Positions 8,844 through 17,636 of a stretch of DNA of 45,724 bases are shown piece by piece. The stretch covers positions 1 through 45,724 of the forward strand of contig JAFYEZ010000008.1 in assembly GCA_017544005.1 (NCBI GenBank), in the 5' to 3' direction. This DNA is from Bacteroidales bacterium (lineage in GTDB: Bacteria; Bacteroidota; Bacteroidia; Bacteroidales; UBA932). A model generated the notes under the pieces. That model worked only from the letters and a program-made list of their open reading frames with translations, was not told where the DNA came from and ran no database searches. A program made the translations under genes and the position numbers. Each line of letters begins with the position of its first letter. The first letter of the stretch is position 1.

Positions 8844-11800
8844 TTATAAACCGATTTTGAGAGACATGGTCATCTGCTTCGGCATCGGGACGGCCACGCC
8901 GCCGGTGTTGAAGAATTCAGGATCCTGTCCGTTGAGTTTGGAGTCCGAATAGAGCAGGAACAGGTTGGTAGCCTGCAGTTTGAGAGAGAGCGAGCCGAGA
9001 TGCAGCATCTTCGTCACCTTCTTGGAGAAGTCGTAGCTGACGGAGATCTCCTTGAGGCGGACGAAGTCGCCTTTGGCGATTCGCTCGGTGGAGTAGTTGT
9101 ATGCGTTGTAGGCATAGCTCAGGTGCGAGTCGTTCCGGTTCTGGATGCGGGAGGCGATGACCGGGACGGTGGTGTAGTTTTCATCACCCGGCACCACCCA
9201 GCGGTCGTTGAACTCCTTCGGCATCGAAGTGAGGTCGTTGTAGCGGGCCTTGAAGACCGGGTCCAGACGGATCACGTTGCCGAAGCTTCCCGTGAAGAAG
9301 ATATTCAGACGGAAGCCCTTCCACTGGAGGGTGTTGCCCAGGGAGGCCACGTCGGTCGGATCGGCGGTTCCGGAGTACTCCAGGAAGCCCAGCTTGGTGG
9401 GATCGGAGGTCTGGAAATAGATGCCCGTGGTGGTGACGTTGCCGTCCTGATCGAGGAAGGTCGGCAGACCCTCGTTGTTCAGGCCGCGGAACGGAATGGA
9501 GAAGATACTGTGGTTGGGATACCCCTGCATCGCGAAGCCCGTACCGGAGACGAGGTCGATGACGCGGCGCGTGGAGAGCAGCTCGGTCACCTCGTTGTGG
9601 GTGTGGGAGTAGATGAAGTTGGTGGTCCAGGAGAAGTTCTTCTTCTTGATGTTGGTCGTGGTGAGCGAGAGCTCGAAACCGCTGGACCGCATCGAAGCCA
9701 CGTTGCCGTATTTGGTCACGGCGCCGGTGGTACCGGTGGTATAGGTCGGACCGATCAGGTCGAAGTTGTTACGCATGTACCAGTCGCCCGCAAAGTTGAT
9801 GCGGTTATCCAGCAGACCCAGCTCCAGACCAATATTCAGCTCATGCTTCTTCTCGTAGGTCAAATCCGGGTTGGCCGGCGAGGAGATGTAGAGGATGGTT
9901 TCGCTGTCGGTGGTCGAGTAGCGCCACGGGGTGTCGGCGCGGATGATCATCAGCGAGTTATTCACCGGACCGCGCTCGGCCGTCAGGGAGTAGGATGCCT
10001 TGAGGGCCAGGTGCGAGATCTTCTCGCGGGTATTCTTCATGAAGGGTTCGTCGGAGACATTCCACTTGGCGGAGAGGTTCCAGGTCGGCAGCCAGCGTGC
10101 CTTGCGGCTCTTGCCCAGCTGGTTGGATCCCTCGTAGCGGATGGTTCCGTTGAGGCTGTAGCGTCCTTTATAAGAATAGGTAGCGGTGCCGAAGAAAGCG
10201 GCGCGGCGGTCGTAGGTGTGACCAATCGTGAAGTAGTCGTTGCCGTCTTCCTTGCCGCGCTTGAAGATGCGGTAGTCGTAGTTGGCCTCCTCGCCCAGGT
10301 CGTACTGGATACCCCAGCCGCGGAACCAGACCGCCTCACGGTCAATCGAGTTGGTCTCCATACCGCCGTAGAGGTTGATGATGTGGTCCACCGCAAAGGT
10401 GTCGTTGTAGGTGGCCGTAGCACGGAAGTCCCAGCCGAACATCTTGTTGTCGTTTCGCTCGTAGATACCGCCGTAGGGCAGGATGATCTCAGGCAGGGCG
10501 AACGGGTCGTCCGGGTCCGTATAGAGGTAGGAGTTGTTGTTCTGGATGGTGGTCGTACCGGCTGCGCGGTAGGCCATCGCCTGGTTGGAGTCGTCCTTGA
10601 TGTAGTGCTGACGCACGGAAGCCGTGTATTTGGCGGCGCCCAGGACGGAAAGTTCCAGCTTGGGGATGGGTTTGTACTTCAGCTCGGCCTGGAAGCGGAG
10701 GTTGGCCACGTCGATATCGATGTAGTTGTTCTCCAGCTCGTGGAAGATGTTGAAGGGCGCATAGTTGCGCGTATAGAACTCATCCGGGTCCAGGGTACGC
10801 GAGGTATTCAGCGCGTAGGAATACGGGTTGATGTCGAAGTCACGCTTGACCTCACCGTTGACGGCATCGATCTTGGAACTCAGGGTTCCCGGCGCACGCT
10901 GCTTGCGGTAGGAGGCGTTGCTGATGATGTTCATCGTGAGGTTGTCGAAGATGCGGTGGGTGGCGTTCAGGTTGCCCGTGAAACGCTGCACCGAACTCTG
11001 CGTGGTCCAGCCCGGGTCATCCATGACGGAAAGGGAAGCGTAGTAGTTGCCCTTGTCGGTACCGCCCGTCATCGAGACGGAGTGGTTGTGCTGGATGCTG
11101 TAGGAGAAGAGCTTGTCGAACCAGTCGGTGTTGCGGTACTCAGCCGCACGCAGGTAAGCCGCCTTGGCCTCGGCCGTGTTGGCCAGGCCGAACTGGCCGG
11201 AGGTCTCATCGTAGAGCGTGATCAGCTCGTACATCTTGCCGTACACACCGCTGGAAGCCGCATTGGCCGTTCCCGCATAGGAGAGATAACCCTTCTGCTG
11301 CAGTTCCTGGTAGATGGACATCTGGTCCTGCGAGTTCATGATGTTGAAGGTCGAGTAGACCGGCTTGAGACGCATCGTGTATTCGCCCGAATAGCTGATG
11401 CTGCTGTGGCCGGCCTTGCCTTTCTTGGTAGTCACGACAATGACGCCGGCCATGGCGCGGGCGCCGTAGATGGAGGTAGCCGAGCCGTCCTTGAGGATGT
11501 CGAACGACTCGATATCGTCCGAGTTGAGGCCGGCGATGGCGGAGGAAATCAGGGTGTTGGCATCACCCGAAGAGAGGCTCTCGGCATCCACCTCGACCAC
11601 GTCTTCCATGATGACGCCGTCCACCACCCACAGCGGTTTGGAGCTGCCATAGATGGAGGTGGCACCGCGGACGCGGATCTTCGGGGCGGTACCGAACGTA
11701 CCGGAGACATTCTGGACAGAGACACCTGCGGCGCGACCCTCCAGCGAACGGGAGATGTCGGCGATACCGGCGATTTGGGCATCACTGGCAGAAACTTTGG

Positions 11801-12167
11801 TGGAGGATCCGGTGAACAGTCGTTTGTCCACCTTCTGCATGCCGGTGACGACGGCCTCCTCGAGCACCTGGGAATCGGTGCTGAGAATCACCTTCACGTT
11901 CGGCTGCACGGGCACTTCCTTCGTCTTCATACCGGTGTAGGAGATCACCAGGGTCTTGACGGAAGGCGGAACCTCGAGGGTGAACTGGCCGTCGATGTCG
12001 GTCACGGTACCGATCTTGGTATCCTTTCCGAAAACCGCAGCCGCAATCACCGGCAGTCCGTCTTCCTCGGCGATCACCACACCCTTGACCACCATATTCT
12101 GTGCGAAGGCTGGGGTCAGCAGGAGCGAAAATGCCACCACCGTGAAAAACAGTTTCAGTTTTTTCAT
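8844..12167 (-). CDS. SusC/RagA-family TonB-dependent transporter
   Basis: A 1107-residue outer-membrane importer. Order: signal peptide (1-22, ending AFAQ), carboxypeptidase-D-like regulatory domain (about 26-110, GTVTDIDGQFTLEVP), TonB-box region, plug domain (about 118-230, including the SusC signature VRGATSIYGSSKPLWVVDGV and ILKDGSATSIYGARAMAGVI), then a 22-strand barrel ending MTMSLKIGL. It forms the pore of a SusCD complex, with energy from TonB-ExbBD. It is the first gene of a six-gene minus-strand operon (susC, susD, metallohydrolase, DUF4302-like, BACON, rsmE). A -7 box lies at 12230-12237. No FecR-type signalling extension is present. Confidence 0.97.
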   Translation of the reverse strand: MKKLKLFFTVVAFSLLLTPAFAQNMVVKGVVIAEEDGLPVIAAAVFGKDTKIGTVTDIDGQFTLEVPPSVKTLVISYTGMKTKEVPVQPNVKVILSTDSQVLEEAVVTGMQKVDKRLFTGSSTKVSASDAQIAGIADISRSLEGRAAGVSVQNVSGTFGTAPKIRVRGATSIYGSSKPLWVVDGVIMEDVVEVDAESLSSGDANTLISSAIAGLNSDDIESFDILKDGSATSIYGARAMAGVIVVTTKKGKAGHSSISYSGEYTMRLKPVYSTFNIMNSQDQMSIYQELQQKGYLSYAGTANAASSGVYGKMYELITLYDETSGQFGLANTAEAKAAYLRAAEYRNTDWFDKLFSYSIQHNHSVSMTGGTDKGNYYASLSVMDDPGWTTQSSVQRFTGNLNATHRIFDNLTMNIISNASYRKQRAPGTLSSKIDAVNGEVKRDFDINPYSYALNTSRTLDPDEFYTRNYAPFNIFHELENNYIDIDVANLRFQAELKYKPIPKLELSVLGAAKYTASVRQHYIKDDSNQAMAYRAAGTTTIQNNNSYLYTDPDDPFALPEIILPYGGIYERNDNKMFGWDFRATATYNDTFAVDHIINLYGGMETNSIDREAVWFRGWGIQYDLGEEANYDYRIFKRGKEDGNDYFTIGHTYDRRAAFFGTATYSYKGRYSLNGTIRYEGSNQLGKSRKARWLPTWNLSAKWNVSDEPFMKNTREKISHLALKASYSLTAERGPVNNSLMIIRADTPWRYSTTDSETILYISSPANPDLTYEKKHELNIGLELGLLDNRINFAGDWYMRNNFDLIGPTYTTGTTGAVTKYGNVASMRSSGFELSLTTTNIKKKNFSWTTNFIYSHTHNEVTELLSTRRVIDLVSGTGFAMQGYPNHSIFSIPFRGLNNEGLPTFLDQDGNVTTTGIYFQTSDPTKLGFLEYSGTADPTDVASLGNTLQWKGFRLNIFFTGSFGNVIRLDPVFKARYNDLTSMPKEFNDRWVVPGDENYTTVPVIASRIQNRNDSHLSYAYNAYNYSTERIAKGDFVRLKEISVSYDFSKKVTKMLHLGSLSLKLQATNLFLLYSDSKLNGQDPEFFNTGGVAVPMPKQMTMSLKIGL

Positions 12168-12229
12168 AGGTATGGGTTAGTAATAAATTGTATCCAAAAG
12201 CCGCCCGAAAAGCGGGCATTATAAGTGCG

Positions 12230-12237
12230 CAAATATA
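12230..12237 (-). promoter_or_regulatory. Promoter -7 box for the susCD operon (TATATTTG)
   Basis: On the minus strand the sequence is an exact TAnnTTTG match, 63 bp upstream of the susC ATG. I see no -33 TTTG at the right distance. A divergent -7 box on the other strand lies 19 bp away, so the two promoters probably compete or share control. Confidence 0.65.
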
Positions 12238-12256
12238 AGGTTTTTCCAAGAATTGC

Positions 12257-12264
12257 TATCTTTG
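12257..12264 (+). promoter_or_regulatory. Promoter -7 box (TATCTTTG) for the phosphodiesterase gene
   Basis: Exact TAnnTTTG match, 20 bp upstream of the ATG at 12285. It shows that the open frame running in from 12225 is too long, since transcription would start after about 12270. Confidence 0.6.
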
Positions 12265-12284
12265 ACTCCCGGAATTCGCTTGAA

Positions 12285-12794
12285 ATGGCTTTCATCGGAC
12301 TCATATCGGATACGCACTGCCTCTGGGACAAGCGGGTACGGGACTTTCTCGCACCGGTGGACGCGATATGGCATGCGGGCGATTTCGGCAATCTCGCCAC
12401 CTTCGATGCGATTGCCGCCTTCAAGCCGCTGACGGCCGTTTACGGCAACTGCGACGGGGCGGAAATCCGCCGCTGCTGCCCGCCGGTCCAGGCCTTCACC
12501 CTGGAGGGGATGAAGGTCCTCTTGATGCATATCGGCGGCTACCCCGGACGCTATGACAGCAAGGCGCTCCAGCTGATTGCGGCGCACCGGCCGAACCTCT
12601 TCGTCTGCGGGCATTCGCATATCCTGAAAGTGATGAACGACAAGCATTTCGGCATGCTGACGCTCAACCCCGGCGCGGCCGGAAACTTCGGATTCCACAC
12701 CGTCCAGACCGCCCTGCGCTTCCGCATCGAGGCGGGACGCATCTCCGACATGGAGGTCGGGGAATGGCCCAAGATGATTCAAACAACTTTATAA
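12285..12794 (+). CDS. YfcE/MJ0936-type metallophosphoesterase
   Basis: A 169-residue cytoplasmic phosphodiesterase of the calcineurin-like superfamily. All metal-binding blocks are visible in order: SDTHCLWD (D9, H11), HAGDFGN, GNCDG, MHIGGYPG, and FVCGHSHI. Length and motifs match the small YfcE/MJ0936 family, which hydrolyses phosphodiester bonds; the natural substrate is generally unknown. The start at 12285 is set by the -7 box at 12257-12264. Four bases separate its TAA from the dipeptidyl peptidase ATG, so the two genes are probably co-transcribed. Confidence 0.92.
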   Translation: MAFIGLISDTHCLWDKRVRDFLAPVDAIWHAGDFGNLATFDAIAAFKPLTAVYGNCDGAEIRRCCPPVQAFTLEGMKVLLMHIGGYPGRYDSKALQLIAAHRPNLFVCGHSHILKVMNDKHFGMLTLNPGAAGNFGFHTVQTALRFRIEAGRISDMEVGEWPKMIQTTL

Positions 12795-12798
12795 CCTT

Positions 12799-15273
12799 AT
12801 GAAAGACAGACTGACTCTCCTGCTGGTCCTCCTGCTGTGCTGCGGCACGGCGCTCGCCCAGCCCAACTACGAACTCGCCGACCAGTACTCCGCCAAGAAG
12901 GTGCAGGCCATGGTCCATTCCCTCAAGGTTGAGCCGCACTGGTTCAGCACCTCCTATAAATTCTGGTACAAATGGGAGACTTCCCAGGGCGTACAGTATT
13001 ATGTCGTAGATGCTGCCCGCGGCACCCGCACCCCCGTCTTCGACATGGAGAAGCTCGCCATGCAGCTCTCTGAAATCGTCAAGGATCCCTTTGACGCCCA
13101 GCACATTCCCTTCCAGAAGTTCCGCCTGAAGGACGACGCCAAGTTCACCTTCGAAATCAAGAGCTCGCTGAAGGTCGAGAAGAAGGACAAAAAGAAAAAG
13201 GAGGAGGCCGTGAAGGAGGGCGAAGAGAAGAAAGAGGAGAAGAAACCCGCCGAGAAGCCCAAGAAGGAGAACAAGATCTTCCGCTTTGAATACGATATCG
13301 CCTCCAACACCCTGAAGGACGTGACCGAAGAGGAAGAGGTCAAAGAATACCCGCGCTGGGCCAGCATCTCGCCCGACGGCACGCGCGCGGTCTATACCAA
13401 GAACCGCGACCTGTACTGGATGAGCATCGACGACGTGAAGAAGCTGATGGAAGACAAGAAGGATACGACCGTCGTGGAGCACCGCCTGACCGACGACGCC
13501 ACCGCGGAATTCTACTATGGCGGCAGCAACTACCGCGCGGTGACGGTGAAGGATACCACGGAACGGATGAGTGCGAGCGTGCGCTGGTCGCCCGACGGCA
13601 AGTACTTCGCCATCGAGAAGTTCGACATGCGCCCCGTGAAGGAGCTCTGGGTGATCAAATCCACCGCTCAGCCCCGCCCTACCCTGCAGACCTACAAATA
13701 CCAGATGCCGGGAGAACCGGGTCCGATCGATTATCTCTGCCTCTTCGATGTGGAGGCGGGCACGCAGCGCACGATCGATGTCGCCGCCTGGAAAGACCAG
13801 GCTATCGACATCCTCAACCGGCCCCACCTCAAGCGCGATCTGAACGAGGACTACCTCAAGAGCATCTGGCTGGGTGACAACGAGAAGTTCTATATCCAGC
13901 GCACCAGCCGCGACCTCAAGCGGGTGGATATCTGCGTGGTCAATGTCAACGACACCGTGGCGAAGCCCGTGATCGAGGAGCGCCTCAACACCTATGTAGA
14001 GACACGCCCCCTGCGCCTGCTCGAGAGCGGCGACATGCTCTGGTGGAGCGAACGCAACGGCTGGGCCAACCTCTATCTCTACGGTCCGGACGGCACCCTG
14101 AAGAACACCGTGGCGGAGGGACCCTTCCATGTCGACGAGATTCTTTCGGTGGATGAGAAGGGCCGCGCTGTCTTTTTCCTCGCCATGGGCGTGGACAAGG
14201 AGGAGAACCCCTACAACGGCCACGTCTATCGTGTGGGCCTCGACGGCAAGGGGATGAAGCGCATCGACGAAGCCGGCTATAACTCCACCGTGACGAGTTT
14301 CTGCGACGACTCCCGCTATTTCGTGAGTACCTATTCCCGCGTGGACTGCGCCCCGATGGCGACGGTCTTCGACGCGAACGGCCGCAAGGTCAGCGCCCTG
14401 GACACCGCCGATTTCTCCCAGCTGCTCGCAGCCGGCTACCAGTTCCCGACCCCGTTCAAGGTCAAGGCGGCCGACGGCATCACAGACCTCTACGGTTACA
14501 TGTACAAGCCCTATGACTTCGACTCCACCAAGACCTACCCGATCATCGACTACGTCTATCCGGGTCCGCAGGTCGAGGGCAACTCCGAGGCTTGGAGCAG
14601 CGGTTTCACCCGCAAGGACCGCCTGGCCCAGATCGGCTTCATCGTCGTCACCGTGGGTAACCGCGGCGGCCACCCGAACCGTTCCAAATGGTACCACAAC
14701 TTCGGCTACGGCAACCTGCGCGACTATGGCTTGGAGGACCAGAAATATGCCATCCAGCAGCTGGCTGCACGCCATCCGTTCATCGACATCACCCGCGTGG
14801 GTATCCACGGTCACAGCGGCGGCGGCTTCATGTCAACGGCAGCCATTCTCAAGTACCCCGACTTCTTCAAGGCAGCCGTCTCCTGCGCCGGCAACCACGA
14901 CAACAGCATGTACAACCGCTGGTGGAGCGAACAGCACCACGGCATTCTCGAGGAGATTACCGCCAAGGGCGACACCACCTTCCGCTACAGCGTGGACAAG
15001 AACCAGTCCCTGGCCAAGAACCTCAAGGGCCACCTGCTGCTCGTGCACGGCGACGTGGACGACAACGTCCACCCGGGCAACACCATCCGCGTGGTGGATG
15101 CCCTCATCCGCGCCAACAAGCGTTTCGAAATGCTGATCCTGCCGGGCCAGAAACACGGCTTCGGCGATATGAACGAGTACTTCTTCTGGCGGATGGCCGA
15201 CTGGTACAGCGAGTGGCTCCTCGGCAGCTCCCGCCGCGACCAGGTCGACATCCGCGAACTGAACAACGACTAG
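12799..15273 (+). CDS. S9-family dipeptidyl peptidase (DPP IV-like)
   Basis: An exported 824-residue prolyl-oligopeptidase-family peptidase. Signal peptide 1-20 (GTALAQ), beta-propeller domain to about residue 540, then alpha/beta-hydrolase domain. Catalytic triad candidates are Ser673 (GHSGGGF), Asp754 (HGDVDDNVHP) and His786 (KHGFGD). S9 enzymes of this type remove dipeptides from peptide N-termini in the periplasm. Residues 126-159 form a strikingly charged Lys/Glu-rich stretch (KKDKKKKEEAVKEGEEKK), probably a flexible insertion in the propeller. The gene follows the phosphodiesterase by 4 bp; palindromic copy 3 starts 38 bp after its stop. Activity is inferred from the triad; exact specificity is not. 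Confidence 0.94.
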   Translation: MKDRLTLLLVLLLCCGTALAQPNYELADQYSAKKVQAMVHSLKVEPHWFSTSYKFWYKWETSQGVQYYVVDAARGTRTPVFDMEKLAMQLSEIVKDPFDAQHIPFQKFRLKDDAKFTFEIKSSLKVEKKDKKKKEEAVKEGEEKKEEKKPAEKPKKENKIFRFEYDIASNTLKDVTEEEEVKEYPRWASISPDGTRAVYTKNRDLYWMSIDDVKKLMEDKKDTTVVEHRLTDDATAEFYYGGSNYRAVTVKDTTERMSASVRWSPDGKYFAIEKFDMRPVKELWVIKSTAQPRPTLQTYKYQMPGEPGPIDYLCLFDVEAGTQRTIDVAAWKDQAIDILNRPHLKRDLNEDYLKSIWLGDNEKFYIQRTSRDLKRVDICVVNVNDTVAKPVIEERLNTYVETRPLRLLESGDMLWWSERNGWANLYLYGPDGTLKNTVAEGPFHVDEILSVDEKGRAVFFLAMGVDKEENPYNGHVYRVGLDGKGMKRIDEAGYNSTVTSFCDDSRYFVSTYSRVDCAPMATVFDANGRKVSALDTADFSQLLAAGYQFPTPFKVKAADGITDLYGYMYKPYDFDSTKTYPIIDYVYPGPQVEGNSEAWSSGFTRKDRLAQIGFIVVTVGNRGGHPNRSKWYHNFGYGNLRDYGLEDQKYAIQQLAARHPFIDITRVGIHGHSGGGFMSTAAILKYPDFFKAAVSCAGNHDNSMYNRWWSEQHHGILEEITAKGDTTFRYSVDKNQSLAKNLKGHLLLVHGDVDDNVHPGNTIRVVDALIRANKRFEMLILPGQKHGFGDMNEYFFWRMADWYSEWLLGSSRRDQVDIRELNND

Positions 15274-15310
15274 CGGCTGCCCCTGCCGGGAACGCCGCCC
15301 GCCAAAAGAA

Positions 15311-15423
15311 GCCTTGGCGGTCAACTCGCTGAGGGACAGCCGATAACATAAAGCACTGGTACCCAAAACGGATACCAGTGCTTTATACATCTAGTTGATT
15401 TACTGTGAGTTGTCCGCCAAGGC
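15311..15423 (-). repeat. 113-bp palindromic element, copy 3 (stem version II)
   Basis: Outer stem GCCTTGGCGG (15311-15320) with 15414-15423, continued by CAACT/AGTTG (15322-15326 with 15408-15412). Central stem 15348-15364 with 15370-15386 (ATAAAGCACTGGTACCC, one mismatch), loop 5 nt. Its reverse complement aligns closely with copies 4 and 5, including the right-hand motif CTGTCCCTCAGCGAGTT. It lies between two convergent genes (S9 peptidase and C69 dipeptidase), 37 and 21 bp from their stops, and could also end transcription from both sides. Confidence 0.94.
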
Positions 15424-15444
15424 CGTTCGGAGAGGCCCCGGCCG

Positions 15445-17121
15445 CTACTTCACCTCTTTGACCTTGACGACATCCCCGTGGTCCTGGACGATGGCGCGGA
15501 GCCAGCGCTCGCGGAACTTGGGATGGAGCGGGGAGGCGGGAATGTCCTTGCCGGAGCCGTTGTCGCGGAAGGAGCCGTCGGCGTTCTGCCGTTTGACGTT
15601 GCCGTCCATAAACTTCACCAGCAGATAGTTCTCCAGTTCCTTCCAGTCGCTCATCAGCCGCTCGCAGCGGTCTCGGCAGAACTCGGTCATCGCGATGTGG
15701 GCGCTGCGGCTATTGCCGCCGGCAAGTATCGCGCCGAGGCGCGCATCCATTTCCTGCAGGCGGGAGAGTCCGTCGGCCTCCCAGGCGTCGATCCTGGTCC
15801 GGATCTCGGGCGCGACGCGGTCGTAGAAGAGGTATGCGAAGTGGGTGACGCGGTTCACCAGCCAGAAAGCGGAGGTGTCGCTGTATTTGAGCATCGAGCC
15901 GTTGCCCTCGGCAAAGCACTTCGGAACGGCATTGATACCTACGTAGATAGGGGTCAGCGGGGAGGTGGCGGCGTCATCCACGCCGAACCAGGTGACGGCG
16001 CCGATCGCATCGGGCAGCCAGCCGCGCGCCTGGGCCACGAACCAGAAACCGGTCTGCTGCGTGGCAATCGAACGCTCGAAGACATACTTCAGGCCGTCGA
16101 CTTCCCAACTCATCGGACGCCAGCGGTAGGGCAGACGGCTGGGGCCGGCACCGACATCCTCGGAAAAGTCCATCGGGGTGCCCTCGAAGTGGTCCCTCAT
16201 CACGGCGGCCACGTCTGCCACGGTCACCGGCTTTTCCGGTTTGACATAGAGCGGCATCTTGTTGCGCGGGTTGTAGCCCATTGCGAAGTCGAGGTAACGG
16301 TCCGCCTCGAAGTTGGCTCCGCCCAGCAGCCGCAGGGCGCTCCAGGCGCGGGCTTCGCAGGCACGCATTCCGCCGAAATCCAGCGGGTTATAGACATCGC
16401 AGAAGCTGAAATCCGCATCGCTGCCGCTGTAGAAACCGGCCTTGCGGGCAAAGGAGATGACATCCTTGGCGTAGAGGCAGTTCTCCGGATCGTTCAGCGG
16501 GAAGTGGTGGATGCGGCTTTGGTTGGCGTGGGCGCAGACATAGCCGTCGGGAATGCGGACGGCCACCCAGACAGCACCCTTTTCATAGTCGCCCTTGCCG
16601 ATGATCTCCATGATCCAGCATTCGTCCTTGTCGGCAATTGAGAAGGATTCGCCGGAGGAGGCGTAACCGTAGGTCTGCAGCAGATCGTCGATGACCCGGA
16701 TGGCCTCACGGGCGGTCCGGGCTCTCTGCAGCGTGATATAGATGAGCGATCCGTAATCCACCACGCCGTTGGGCTTCTCCAGCTCCGCGCGGCCGCCGAA
16801 GGTGGTCTCGCCGATGATTAGCTGATGCTCGTTGATGTTTCCCACCGTCTGGAAGGTATGCGCCACCTGCGGGATCTGCCCCAGGTACCGCCCGGTGTCC
16901 CACTCATAGACGTTCAGCATCTCTCCGCGGGCCCAGTCCCGGGCCGGGTGGAAATAGAGTTCGCCATAGAGCTGGTGGGAGTCGGCGGCGTAGCTGACCA
17001 TGCAGGAGCCGTCGGCGGAAGCGCCTTTGGTGACGATGACATTGGTGCAGGCGCGCGTATCCGGCGCGACGGAAAGCAGGAGGGCGACGAGCGCCACGAT
17101 AAAGAATCGGATCGTTTTCAT
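15445..17121 (-). CDS. C69-family dipeptidase
   Basis: A 558-residue exported Ntn-hydrolase of the PepD/C69 family, which cleaves dipeptides. After the signal peptide (ending DTRA) comes Cys25 in ACTNVIVTKGASADGS; in this family the exposed N-terminal Cys is the nucleophile. Further family blocks are GETTFGGRAEL, SGESFSIADKDECWIMEI and VCAHANQSRI. A sequence close to the -7 consensus (TACTTTCG) is present on the minus strand upstream. It faces the S9 peptidase gene, with palindromic copy 3 between. Together with the S9 and S46 enzymes it suggests complete breakdown of imported oligopeptides. Confidence 0.94.
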   Translation of the reverse strand: MKTIRFFIVALVALLLSVAPDTRACTNVIVTKGASADGSCMVSYAADSHQLYGELYFHPARDWARGEMLNVYEWDTGRYLGQIPQVAHTFQTVGNINEHQLIIGETTFGGRAELEKPNGVVDYGSLIYITLQRARTAREAIRVIDDLLQTYGYASSGESFSIADKDECWIMEIIGKGDYEKGAVWVAVRIPDGYVCAHANQSRIHHFPLNDPENCLYAKDVISFARKAGFYSGSDADFSFCDVYNPLDFGGMRACEARAWSALRLLGGANFEADRYLDFAMGYNPRNKMPLYVKPEKPVTVADVAAVMRDHFEGTPMDFSEDVGAGPSRLPYRWRPMSWEVDGLKYVFERSIATQQTGFWFVAQARGWLPDAIGAVTWFGVDDAATSPLTPIYVGINAVPKCFAEGNGSMLKYSDTSAFWLVNRVTHFAYLFYDRVAPEIRTRIDAWEADGLSRLQEMDARLGAILAGGNSRSAHIAMTEFCRDRCERLMSDWKELENYLLVKFMDGNVKRQNADGSFRDNGSGKDIPASPLHPKFRERWLRAIVQDHGDVVKVKEVK

Positions 17122-17174
17122 TCTTCAAAAATTTTCCCGAAAGTAACAAAAACTGCGGGCAATTCAAAAAAACG

Positions 17175-17182
17175 TACCTTTG
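17175..17182 (+). promoter_or_regulatory. Promoter -7 box (TACCTTTG)
   Basis: Exact TAnnTTTG match, 25 bp upstream of the ATG at 17208. No clear -33 box. Confidence 0.55.
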
Positions 17183-17207
17183 TCAGGTAAAACAGAACAG
17201 GTATCTC

Positions 17208-17636
17208 ATGAAACGAATTGTATTTCATCTGGCGTTCGTCGCGCTGACGCTCTTTGCGACAGCCGCTTCGCTTTCTGCGCAGAATCCGGACGAAAAGCCC
17301 AAGAGCATCCCCGAGATTGCCGCCGAGCGGGCGGATGAACTGATGAAATACCTCAAACTGGAGGATTACCAGGTGTTCCAGATCGATTCCACCATGTCCC
17401 ACAACATGCAGGCCATGCAGGATGAGCTGGACCGTATGCAGAAGGCTGGTATCAGCAATCCGGATTTTTACGGAGCCACGATCGACCGTTGGTACAATGC
17501 CACCGACTCCACCTTCGAGCATATCTTCACGCCCCAGCAGTGGACCCGGTATATCAAATCCACCTACGGAAAAGCCAAGCGGCAACGCGATAAACGCATT
17601 GCCGCCTGGAAAGCCAGAACCGAGGCTGCCCGCTAG
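17208..17636 (+). CDS. Small secreted helical protein of unknown function
   Basis: A 142-residue product with signal peptide (cleavage near SLSAQ) and a mature part that is predominantly helical and charged: KSIPEIAAERADELMKYLKL, then a long helix with QAMQDELDRMQKAG and a basic tail (GKAKRQRDKRIAAWKA). The outline is like small periplasmic Spy/CpxP-type proteins common in Bacteroidota, but no diagnostic motif (such as LTxxQ) is obvious, so I leave it unnamed. Its stop and that of the facing barrel gene share the palindrome CTAG (17633-17636), so the two genes overlap tail to tail by 4 bp. Confidence 0.7.
   Translation: MKRIVFHLAFVALTLFATAASLSAQNPDEKPKSIPEIAAERADELMKYLKLEDYQVFQIDSTMSHNMQAMQDELDRMQKAGISNPDFYGATIDRWYNATDSTFEHIFTPQQWTRYIKSTYGKAKRQRDKRIAAWKARTEAAR

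Noticed and set aside
9000-12224. A long open frame on the plus strand across the susC gene, and similar ones at 5044-7200 and 33997-37152
   Set aside because: They mirror real genes on the other strand, have no ribosome-binding sites or domains, and read as Val/Gly/His/Arg-rich sequence typical of antisense frames in GC-rich DNA.
15311-15423. CRISPR repeats
   Set aside because: The copies are scattered kilobases apart with no spacers and no cas genes.
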